DNA of 36,335 nt from an uncultured Pseudomonadota bacterium (GTDB lineage: Bacteria > Pseudomonadota > Gammaproteobacteria > Burkholderiales > Usitatibacteraceae), in assembly GCA_937898635.1 (NCBI GenBank), contig CALEJW010000230.1, forward strand, positions 1-36,335. Reading direction: 5' to 3'. Shown here piece after piece: positions 7,651 through 14,543 of this stretch (positions are counted from its first letter, which is position 1; the number at the start of each line of letters is the position of its first letter). The notes beneath the pieces were generated by a model that did no database searches, was not told the DNA's origin, and worked only from the letters and a program-made list of their open reading frames with translations. Both the position numbers and the translations under genes were made by a program.

Positions 7651-8370
7651 TCAGGGCTTGGCGGACTTCGCGTCCGCGAGGCGCTTCTCGAAGGCCGCGA
7701 TGGGCATCGCACCCGGGACGCGCTCGCCGTCCTCGAAGAAGATGGTCGGCGTCCCGCTGATGCGCTTGTCGCGCCCGAACGCGATGAGGCTGTCGATCGG
7801 CGTCTGGCAGGCGCCGGCCGCGGGAGCGACGTCCTTGAGCATCAGGTCCAGCCAGGCCTTCGACCGGTCGGGGGCGCACCACACGCCCTTCGACTTCTCC
7901 AGGGAATCCGGCGAGAGGATCGGGTACAGCATTACGTGGACCGTGATGTCGCTCACGCCCGCGAGGTCGCGCTCGAAGCGCTTGCAGTAGCCGCAGTTGG
8001 GATCCGCGAAGATGGCGACGCGCCGCGAGCCGTTGCCGCGCACGATCTTGATCGCGGAGTCGAGCGGGAGCGTGTCGAACTTGATCGCCGAGAGCTTGCG
8101 CACCCGCGCCTCGGTCACGTTTTCCCGCGTCTTCGTGTCGATGAGGGACCCCAGCAGGAGAAACGAGGTCTTCTCGTCGGTGTAGAAGACCTCCCCGCCG
8201 CCCGTCACCTCGACGAGGCCGCCATAGGGGGTCTTCCGGGCCGTCTCGATCTGCGCCTCGGGAAACTTCTTCCGCAGGTCGGCCTTGATGCGTTCGAGGT
8301 CCTGGGCGAAGGCGGGAAGGGTGGCCGCGAAGGCGAGCAACGCGGCGGTCAGGGTGGAGCGAAGGTTCAT
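7651..8370 (-). CDS. dsbC: Periplasmic thiol:disulfide interchange protein DsbC
   Basis: The 239-residue protein isomerises wrong disulfides in the periplasm. It has a Sec signal peptide (MNLRSTLTAALLAFAATLPA, cleavage after AFA before Gln23), a DsbC dimerisation domain, and a thioredoxin domain with the active site CGYC (Cys126-Cys129) and the cis-Pro loop SGTPTIF. A second Cys pair (in VWCAPD and GACQTP) is present as in other DsbC proteins. It is the last gene of the amgK-to-dsbC run, 68 bases after the Ubi monooxygenase gene; a GCCGGG/CCCGGC stem (8407-8424) lies in that gap. It converges with mltA. LptD, encoded nearby, is a known DsbC client in E. coli. Confidence 0.94.
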   Translation of the reverse strand: MNLRSTLTAALLAFAATLPAFAQDLERIKADLRKKFPEAQIETARKTPYGGLVEVTGGGEVFYTDEKTSFLLLGSLIDTKTRENVTEARVRKLSAIKFDTLPLDSAIKIVRGNGSRRVAIFADPNCGYCKRFERDLAGVSDITVHVMLYPILSPDSLEKSKGVWCAPDRSKAWLDLMLKDVAPAAGACQTPIDSLIAFGRDKRISGTPTIFFEDGERVPGAMPIAAFEKRLADAKSAKP

Positions 8371-8438
8371 GGAGGTCTTTCGGGTTCCGGGATTGGGCCG
8401 TGGCGGGCCGGGGAAGTTCCCGGCGCGCGAAGGACGGA

Positions 8439-9602
8439 TCATCGCATTGCGCGGGCCGCGAGGAGGCGCTTCGCCCAGGCGACGCGGTCCACCGCCCGCA
8501 TTCCGGCGTTGCGAAGGGCGCCGGCCAGCGGCGCGTCGATGCCGAAGAGCCATTCCAGGCGATCGGTGACGAACTGCATCGCCTTCACGTCGGCGTGCCG
8601 TGCCCGCTCGTGGCGGCGCAGGAGCGCGAAGTCGCCGGGCCGCTCGAGGGGAGAACGCCCGGCGAGCGTGAGGGCGAGCTCGCGGGCATCCTGGAAGCCC
8701 AGGTTCACGCCCTGCCCCGCCAGGGGGTGCACGCCATGGGCGGCGTCCCCCACGAGGACCGCGCCCGGCACGGCGATTCGCGGCACGCGGACCAGGCGCA
8801 GCGGAAACTTCGCGACCGCGGAATCGAGCGCGAGCTCGCCGAGGACGCCGCCGCCGGCGTCGCGAACGCGGGCGGCGAAGGCTTCCGGGTCGAGCCCGGC
8901 CAGTTCGTCGGCGAGACCGTCCCGCGCGGACCACACGATGGACATCCGTTCGCCGGGCAGCGGCAGCCAGGCGAGGATGCCGTCGGCCCGGAACCACTGC
9001 CGGGCCACGCCCGCCGGGGACCGCTCGCAGCGGAAATTCGCGACGACCGCGGATTCCGGGTAGCGCTTCTCCGTGGCGGCCAGTCCCAGGTGCGTCCGCA
9101 CCCCGGAATCCACGCCGTCCGCGCCCACCAGCAGGTCGGCGGCGAGGCTCTCGCCGTCGTCCAGCGTCACCTCGGCGCCGCGGGCGCTCGCCGCGATCGA
9201 CCGCAGCCGCACGCCGTGCCGGACGGAGGCGCCGCGCGCAAGCGCCGCCTCCTCGATCGCGCGGGTGAGGCGGTTGCCTTCCACGATCCAGGCCAGCGCG
9301 CCTCCGCCGGGCGGCGCGAACTCCAGCCGGCTCGCGCCGTCGTCGCCGAAGACCTCCATGCGGCTGACCGCGGCGACCCGCTCCCGCGGCAGGAGGGGCC
9401 AGGCGCCGATGGCGCCCAGGAACTCGCGCGAGCCCGCGCTCAGCGCGAAGACGCGGTTGTCGAAGGCCGCCGGGTCCGCGGCCGGCCTTGCGCCGCCGGC
9501 TTCGATCACGCTCGCCTCGTCCGGGCACGCCGCGGCGAAAGCGAGCCCCACGGCGCCGCCCCCGACCACGAGGACGCGGCCCCGGTCCGGCGCGCTCAGC
9601 AT
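8439..9602 (-). CDS. UbiH/UbiI/UbiF/Coq6-family FAD monooxygenase
   Basis: This 387-residue flavoprotein hydroxylase belongs to the ubiquinone-synthesis family. It has the N-terminal dinucleotide fold VLVVGGGAVGLAF, the LLVGADGVDSGVR segment, and the FAD ribityl-binding motif VLVGDAAHGVHPLAGQGVNLG. The position directly after ubiH matches that of ubiI (visC) in the E. coli pepP-ubiH-ubiI cluster, but betaproteobacteria also use UbiF- and UbiM-type enzymes, so the ring position it hydroxylates (C5 or C6) cannot be told from sequence reading alone. It starts 16 bases after the ubiH stop. Confidence 0.88.
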   Translation of the reverse strand: MLSAPDRGRVLVVGGGAVGLAFAAACPDEASVIEAGGARPAADPAAFDNRVFALSAGSREFLGAIGAWPLLPRERVAAVSRMEVFGDDGASRLEFAPPGGGALAWIVEGNRLTRAIEEAALARGASVRHGVRLRSIAASARGAEVTLDDGESLAADLLVGADGVDSGVRTHLGLAATEKRYPESAVVANFRCERSPAGVARQWFRADGILAWLPLPGERMSIVWSARDGLADELAGLDPEAFAARVRDAGGGVLGELALDSAVAKFPLRLVRVPRIAVPGAVLVGDAAHGVHPLAGQGVNLGFQDARELALTLAGRSPLERPGDFALLRRHERARHADVKAMQFVTDRLEWLFGIDAPLAGALRNAGMRAVDRVAWAKRLLAARAMR

Positions 9603-9618
9603 CGCTTGCCCGAAGGAT

Positions 9619-10764
9619 TCACGGGGGCGGCGCGCCGTGGATCATCCGGCGCGCGAGCCAGCGTCGCGCGGGGGGAAGGAGATCGAGCGCCGTGAGCGCG
9701 ATCCCGCGCCCCCACGTCGGCAGCCGGCGCCCGTCCATGAAGGCGCCGACGAGGAAGTCGGTGAAGGCCACGCCGCGCCCCGCGTCGCGTCGGCGCGAGT
9801 CGCGGTAGCGCTCGAGGAGGCCCGCGGCGCCCGGGTCGCCCTCGGGATCCTCGCGCAGCAGCGCGGCGAGCGAGCCGGCATCGCGCAGCCCGATGTTGAG
9901 ACCCTGCCCCGCGATGGGGTGCATGGCCTGCGCGGCATTGCCGGCGATCACGGTTCGCAGGGCGATGGTCGAGTTGACCGAGCGCAGCCGCAGGGGAAAG
10001 GATGCCCGCGGCCCGGCCGCCACGAACCTCCCCGCGCGATCGCCGAAGTGCGACTGGAGCTCCGCGAGGTAGGCCGCGTCGTCGAGCGCGAGCAGGCGCG
10101 CGGCCTCCGCGGGCGTCGCGGTCCACACGAGCGCGAACCGGTCTTCCACCGGGAGCAGCGCCACCGGCCCTTTCGGCGTGAAGCGTTCGTACGCGCGCCC
10201 GCGATGCGGGCGATCCGTGCGCACCGGGCCCGTCACCGCGACCTGCCCGTAATCCTTCTCCGCGTAGGCGAGCCCGGGAATCCGCCGCGCATTGGCGCCC
10301 CCGTCGGCCAGCACGAGGAGCCTCGCCGACACGCTGCCGCCACCCGCGAGCCGGAGCGTCGCCTCGCCCGGCTCCAGCGTGATCGCGTCGCAGGCTCTTC
10401 CCCAGGTGATCGCGGCGCCGAGCGCCGCGAGTCGGGCGGAAAGCGCCTCCTCGAGCGCGGCGTAGGCGACGGTGTAGCCGAGCGCGGGGAGTCCCTGGTC
10501 GGCCGCCGCGATGAGCGTGCGGCCGGGACCGCCCCGCTGCGAGACGTGGATGTCGGCAATGGGCGTGGTGCCGGCGCCAGGCCATCCGCCCGCCTCCTCC
10601 AGGAGCTCGCGGCTCGCGTGCGAGAGCGCGAGCGTGCGGGCGTCGCGCGAGGGTCCCTCGCGGGCCTCCACGACGCGAACCGAGCGCCCCGCCGCCACGA
10701 GGAGCGAGGCGAGCGCGGCGCCGACCGGGCCGGCCCCGACGATCGCGACGTCGATCCGGTCCAC
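9619..10764 (-). CDS. ubiH: 2-octaprenyl-6-methoxyphenol hydroxylase (UbiH)
   Basis: This is a 381-residue FAD-dependent monooxygenase of ubiquinone synthesis. The Rossmann motif is VAIVGAGPVGAALASLL. The second FAD motif reads VIAGNAAQAMHPIAGQGLNIG, with GNAAQ in place of the commoner GDAAH; this variant is typical of UbiH and separates it from its neighbour. UbiH hydroxylates C1 of the ring in E. coli. The start is GTG at 10764, 19 bases after pepP. Its place between pepP and a paralogous hydroxylase is the conserved proteobacterial arrangement. Confidence 0.91.
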   Translation of the reverse strand: MDRIDVAIVGAGPVGAALASLLVAAGRSVRVVEAREGPSRDARTLALSHASRELLEEAGGWPGAGTTPIADIHVSQRGGPGRTLIAAADQGLPALGYTVAYAALEEALSARLAALGAAITWGRACDAITLEPGEATLRLAGGGSVSARLLVLADGGANARRIPGLAYAEKDYGQVAVTGPVRTDRPHRGRAYERFTPKGPVALLPVEDRFALVWTATPAEAARLLALDDAAYLAELQSHFGDRAGRFVAAGPRASFPLRLRSVNSTIALRTVIAGNAAQAMHPIAGQGLNIGLRDAGSLAALLREDPEGDPGAAGLLERYRDSRRRDAGRGVAFTDFLVGAFMDGRRLPTWGRGIALTALDLLPPARRWLARRMIHGAPPP

Positions 10765-10783
10765 GGGGGCCGGCGCGCCCGGC

Positions 10784-12100
10784 CTAGCCGCGGACCGCGG
10801 CCTCGACGTCCGCCACCCGCTTCGGGCAGCCGGCGGTGAGGATGTCGCGGCCCTTCGCCGTCACGAGGACGTCGTCCTCGATGCGCACGCCGATGTTCCA
10901 GAAGTGGCGCGGCACGTTGTCGGCGGGACGGATGTAGCAGCCGGGTTCGACCGTGAGGACCATGCCGGGCTCGAGCTTGCGCCACTTGCCCTTGTGCTTG
11001 TACTCGCCGGCGTCGTGCACGTCGAGCCCGAGCCAGTGGCCCGTGCGGTGCATGTAGTACTGCTTGTACGACTCGTCGGCGAGGACCTTGTCGACGCTGC
11101 CCTTGCACAGCTTCAGGTCGATGAGGCCGCGCACCAGGACGCGGGTGGCCGCGTCGTGGTAGTCGATGAAGCCGGCGCCGGGCTTCACCGCCCGGATGGC
11201 CGCTTCCTGCGCGGCGAGCACGAGCTCGTAGATGTCCTTCTGCGCCGCGCCGAACTTCCCGCCCACCGGGAAGGTGCGCGTGATGTCGGCCGCGTAGCTG
11301 TCGAGCTCGCAGCCGGCGTCGATGAGCAGGAGCTCGCCCTTCTTCAGCTCCGCGGTGTTCTCGCGGTAGTGCAGCACGCAGGCGTTGGCCCCGGCCGCGA
11401 CGATCGACCCGTAGGCCGCCGCGCGCGCGCCGTTGCGGTAGAACTCGTGCAGGAGCTCCGCCTCGATCTCGTACTCGCGCCGGCCCGGCCGCGCCGCGCC
11501 CATCGCCCGCACGTGCGCCGCGCCGGAGATCTCCGCCGCCCGGCGCATGATCGCGATCTCCTCGCCGTCCTTGCGCAGCCGCATGTCGTTCACGGCCGAG
11601 CGCACGTCGCGGATCTCGGCCGGCGCGGAGACGCCGGTGCGCACCTTGGCGCGCACCGCGTTGAGCCACCCCGTCACGCGCGCGTCCCATTCGGGATCGG
11701 CGCCCAGGGGGGAGTGGATCACCGGCTGGTCCGCGAGGAGCTCCGGGATCATCGCGTCGAGCGCCGAGACGGGATGCGCGGCCGCGAAGCCGAAGGCCTG
11801 CTTCGCGAGGTCCGGTCCGAAGCGGAAGCCGTCCCAGATCTCGCGCTCGAGGTTCTTCTCCCGGCAGAAGAGGATTTCCCTGGGCTTCCTGCCCAGGACG
11901 ATCACCAGCACCGCCTCGGGCTCGCGGAAGCCCGTGAGGTAGTAGAAGCCGCTGTCCCACCGGTAGTCGTAATGGGAATCGGCGTTGCGCGTGCGCTCGG
12001 GCGCCGTGGGCAGGATGACGACGCCCTCGCGCAGCCGGCGCGCGAGGCTCGCGCGGCGCTGGCGGAAGGGCTTGCTGCGGTTGGGGTTCTCGAGGTTCAT
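10784..12100 (-). CDS. pepP: Xaa-Pro aminopeptidase (aminopeptidase P)
   Basis: The 438-residue pita-bread metallopeptidase removes N-terminal residues before proline. The N-terminal AMP_N domain (residues 1-150) is followed by the catalytic domain with the five dinuclear metal ligands in LLIDAGCELDSYAADITR (two Asp), GHWLGLDVHD (His), LTVEPGCYI (Glu) and GVRIEDDVLV (Glu). Length agrees with E. coli PepP. It heads the pepP-ubiH-ubi block, and a TAGAAT element 36 bases upstream suggests its own promoter. The start context ACCTCCATGAACCT has no ribosome binding site and is shared with dsbC. Confidence 0.95.
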   Translation of the reverse strand: MNLENPNRSKPFRQRRASLARRLREGVVILPTAPERTRNADSHYDYRWDSGFYYLTGFREPEAVLVIVLGRKPREILFCREKNLEREIWDGFRFGPDLAKQAFGFAAAHPVSALDAMIPELLADQPVIHSPLGADPEWDARVTGWLNAVRAKVRTGVSAPAEIRDVRSAVNDMRLRKDGEEIAIMRRAAEISGAAHVRAMGAARPGRREYEIEAELLHEFYRNGARAAAYGSIVAAGANACVLHYRENTAELKKGELLLIDAGCELDSYAADITRTFPVGGKFGAAQKDIYELVLAAQEAAIRAVKPGAGFIDYHDAATRVLVRGLIDLKLCKGSVDKVLADESYKQYYMHRTGHWLGLDVHDAGEYKHKGKWRKLEPGMVLTVEPGCYIRPADNVPRHFWNIGVRIEDDVLVTAKGRDILTAGCPKRVADVEAAVRG

Positions 12101-12136
12101 GGAGGTCCGTGGTGGGCAGGCGCCGCGAGGCCGCAG

Positions 12137-12142
12137 ATTCTA
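12137..12142 (-). promoter_or_regulatory. Candidate -10 element for pepP
   Basis: A minus-strand TAGAAT overlaps the stop codon of the PaiB-like gene and lies 36 bases before the pepP ATG. No clear -35 is visible. It repeats the hexamer and spacing seen before rpe and amgK. Confidence 0.4.
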
Positions 12143-12775
12143 CCGGGATTCGGGGGGGCGGGCGGCGTGCTCCCGCATGAGGTCGGCGAGCGCGCCCCGC
12201 CCTTCGGCCTCGAGCGCGGCGGCGACGTTCGCCACGTCGTCGGGCCGCCGGTTCTGGGAGAGCTTGAACTTGCCCTCGAGGCGCTCGACCGCGATCTCGA
12301 AGCCGACGATGGCCCCGAGGAGGCCTTGCGTGAAGTCGCCCGGCAGGGCCTGCATCCGCCACGGCGAGGGCCGGCCGTCCTCGTAGGCCCGGGAAAGCCC
12401 GTCGAGGAGCCCCGGCAGTTCCTCCGGGGGAAGCAGCCGGGCGCGGCCGCGTGCGTGGACCACCGCGTAGTTCCAGGTGGGGACGCTCGGGTGGTGCGCG
12501 TACCACCCCGGCGAGACATAGGCGTGCGGTCCCTCGAAAAGGACGAGGACCTCGCCGGCGGACTCCAGCTCCCGCCAGTGCGGGTTCGCCCGCGCCACGT
12601 GGCCCAGCAGGCGGTAGCGGCCGTCCTCGCCGCGCGCGGGCAGGAAGGGGATGTGGCTCACCGACAGGCCGTCCGGCCCCGCGGAGACGAGCGTGCCGAA
12701 GGCGTTCGCGAGCACGAAGCGCTCGAGCGTGTCGCGGTCGTCGATCCGGAAATGGCGGGGTACGTAGAAAGTCAT
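12140..12775 (-). CDS. PaiB-like FMN-binding protein
   Basis: The 211-residue protein matches the 'FMN-binding negative transcriptional regulator' (PaiB) family of split-barrel proteins. Key stretches are MTFYVPRHFRIDD at the start, NAFGTLVSAG, HIPFL, GHVARANPHW, AYVSPGWYAHHPSVPTWNY and, near the end, KFKLSQNRRPDDVANV. The aromatic HPSVPTWNY and KLSQNR blocks are diagnostic of the family. Despite the name, no DNA-binding domain is visible, and a flavin or haem-related small-molecule role is at least as likely. It overlaps the murU stop by four bases (ATGA), so it is translated from the amgK-murU message, an uncommon partner there. Confidence 0.85.
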   Translation of the reverse strand: MTFYVPRHFRIDDRDTLERFVLANAFGTLVSAGPDGLSVSHIPFLPARGEDGRYRLLGHVARANPHWRELESAGEVLVLFEGPHAYVSPGWYAHHPSVPTWNYAVVHARGRARLLPPEELPGLLDGLSRAYEDGRPSPWRMQALPGDFTQGLLGAIVGFEIAVERLEGKFKLSQNRRPDDVANVAAALEAEGRGALADLMREHAARPPESR

Positions 12776-13461
12776 CGCGAAAGCCTCCTGTCGAGCGCCG
12801 CGAGCTGCCCGGGCGTGCCCAGGTTCTCCCAGTCGCCGGCGAAGCGCTCGCCGGTGACGCGCCCCTCGTCCACGAACCGGTAGGCCCAGGGGAAGAGCCT
12901 CAGGCGCGAGCCCGGCGCGATGTCCGCGAAGAGCGCCGGGTGGAAGACGCCGATGTTCGCGTAGGTGAGGAGCGGCCCCTCGCGGCGCACGCGACCCCCG
13001 GCGAGGCCCATGTCGCCGCCGGGATGGTAGGGCGGGTTGTCCACGAGGACGAAATGCGCGGCGTGGCGGGCGGGGTCGCGGGCGATCGCCGCGGCGACGC
13101 TCCCGAGCCGCGAGAAGTCGTAGTCCGTGAAGATGTCTGCGCTCGCCACGATGAACGGTTCCCGGCCGAGCAGGTCCAGCGCCTTCGCGATGCCGCCCGC
13201 GGTCTCGAGCGCTTCCCCTTCGCGCGACCACGCGATCCGCAGGCCCCAGCGCGATCCCGAGCCGATCGCCGCTTCCAGCCGCTCGCCCAGGTGGGCGTGG
13301 TTGATCACGACGTCGCGGATTCCCGCGGCGGCGAGGCGTTCGAGCTGCCACCCGAGGAGGGGCTTGCCCCCGGCTTCGAGGAGGGGCTTGGGCACCGTAT
13401 CCGTGAGGGGCCGCATGCGCTCGCCGCGGCCGGCCGCGAGGATGAATGCGCGTGGCGTCAT
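12772..13461 (-). CDS. murU: N-acetylmuramate alpha-1-phosphate uridylyltransferase
   Basis: The 229-residue nucleotidyltransferase makes UDP-MurNAc from MurNAc alpha-1-phosphate in the fosfomycin-bypassing peptidoglycan recycling route. The N-terminal nucleotide motif AAGRGERMRPLTDTVPKPLL is complete, followed by the metal-binding Asp in ASADIFTDYDF and the SYGIGVF-like segment TYANIGVFHP. Length and the neighbouring amgK distinguish it from longer glucose-1-phosphate thymidylyl- or uridylyltransferases. It starts 19 bases after amgK and overlaps the next gene by four bases. Confidence 0.92.
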   Translation of the reverse strand: MTPRAFILAAGRGERMRPLTDTVPKPLLEAGGKPLLGWQLERLAAAGIRDVVINHAHLGERLEAAIGSGSRWGLRIAWSREGEALETAGGIAKALDLLGREPFIVASADIFTDYDFSRLGSVAAAIARDPARHAAHFVLVDNPPYHPGGDMGLAGGRVRREGPLLTYANIGVFHPALFADIAPGSRLRLFPWAYRFVDEGRVTGERFAGDWENLGTPGQLAALDRRLSR

Positions 13462-13480
13462 CGCAGGGCTGCCCGGGGCC

Positions 13481-14473
13481 TCAGCCCGCCGCGCCGGCGC
13501 GCGGGGCCGCGCCCTCGAGCCGGTCGAGGAGCCTCGCGAGGGCCGAGAGCTCGCCGTACCGGGAACAGGCGTGGCGCACGTAGGCGAGGAAGCGCGGCGT
13601 GTCCTCGAGGTAGCCGGGCTTGCCGTCGCGGTAGTGGATGCGGGCGAAGATCCCGAGCACCTTGAGGTGGCGCTGCAGGCCCATCCACTCCACGTCGCGC
13701 CAGAAGCCGGCGAAGTCCGCGCGCACGGGAAGGCCCCGCTTCCTCGCCGCCTCCCAGTAGCGGATGGTGCCGTCCAGCACCCGGCTTTCGTCCCAGCTCA
13801 CGAACGCGTCGCGCCAGAGCGAGGCGACGTCGTAGCTGATCGGGCCGTGCACCGCATCCTGGAAGTCGAGCACGCCCGGATTGGGGTCGGAGACCATGAG
13901 GTTTCGCGGCATGAAGTCGCGGTGGACGAACACGCGCGGCTCGGCGAGGTTCGACGCGAGGATGCGGCGGAAGACGTCCTCGAGATCCCCGCGCTCCCGC
14001 TCGTCCAGGTCGACACCGAGATGCCGGCCGACGTACCAGTCGGCAAAGAGCTGCAGCTCGCGCCGCAGCAGGGCCTCGTCGTAGGGCGGGAGCTCGCCTT
14101 CGCGGCTCGCCGCCTGCCAGTCGACCAGCGCGCGCGTCGCGTCTCGGAAGAGGCTCTCGTCGATCACGCCGTCGAAGGCCTGCAGGTAGGTCTTGCGGCC
14201 GAGGTCCGAGAGCAGCAGGAAGCCCCGCGCGAGATCCTGCGCGAGGATCTCCGGCACGTGCAGGCCGGCCGCGCGCATGAGGGCCGCGACCTTCACGAAG
14301 GGCCGGCAATCCTCCTGCGGGGGCGGCGCGTCCATCGCGATCCACGTCGCGCCTTCCGACTCGACGCGGAAGTAGCGGCGGAAGCTCGCGTCGGCGCTCG
14401 CGGGCTCCCGCGTGAACGCGCGGCCGCCGAGGGCGTCGCGAAGCCAGGCGTCGAGCGCCTCCAGGCGGTCCAT
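13481..14473 (-). CDS. amgK: N-acetylmuramate/N-acetylglucosamine anomeric kinase
   Basis: The 330-residue aminoglycoside-phosphotransferase-fold kinase phosphorylates MurNAc or GlcNAc at the anomeric carbon, feeding MurU. The catalytic loop HRDFMPRNLM begins at His184 and is followed by the metal-binding Asp in GVLDFQDAVHGPISYDV. The N-terminal region ASFRRYFRV is the usual nucleotide-binding strand. The start at ATG 14473 is preferred over longer readings because only this part resembles the family and lptD begins 71 bases away in the opposite direction. The order amgK-murU divergent from lptD is shared with pseudomonads. Confidence 0.92.
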   Translation of the reverse strand: MDRLEALDAWLRDALGGRAFTREPASADASFRRYFRVESEGATWIAMDAPPPQEDCRPFVKVAALMRAAGLHVPEILAQDLARGFLLLSDLGRKTYLQAFDGVIDESLFRDATRALVDWQAASREGELPPYDEALLRRELQLFADWYVGRHLGVDLDERERGDLEDVFRRILASNLAEPRVFVHRDFMPRNLMVSDPNPGVLDFQDAVHGPISYDVASLWRDAFVSWDESRVLDGTIRYWEAARKRGLPVRADFAGFWRDVEWMGLQRHLKVLGIFARIHYRDGKPGYLEDTPRFLAYVRHACSRYGELSALARLLDRLEGAAPRAGAAG

Positions 14474-14513
14474 GGGGAATGAGGCGGGGCGGCTTTCGCG
14501 TGTATTCTTGCCG

Positions 14514-14519
14514 ATTCTA
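14514..14519 (-). promoter_or_regulatory. Candidate -10 element for amgK
   Basis: A minus-strand TAGAAT lies 40 bases before the amgK ATG in the 70-base gap shared with lptD. On the plus strand TATTCT (14503-14508), 35 bases before the lptD ATG, is a weaker -10 candidate for lptD. The two promoters would therefore overlap. No strong -35 is seen for either. Confidence 0.38.
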
Positions 14520-14543
14520 GCATCGCACCGCCCCCCTTCCCCG

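Noticed and set aside
8407..8424. GCCGGG/CCCGGC stem between the Ubi monooxygenase and dsbC
   Set aside because: Six base pairs and no U-tract on either strand; may be RNA structure within the operon but not supported as a terminator.
10511..12883. Long plus-strand open frames (up to 790 residues) opposite ubiH, pepP and the PaiB-like gene
   Set aside because: Composition is dominated by Arg/Ala/Gly/Val/Glu/His repeats typical of antisense frames of GC-rich genes, with no recognisable domain.
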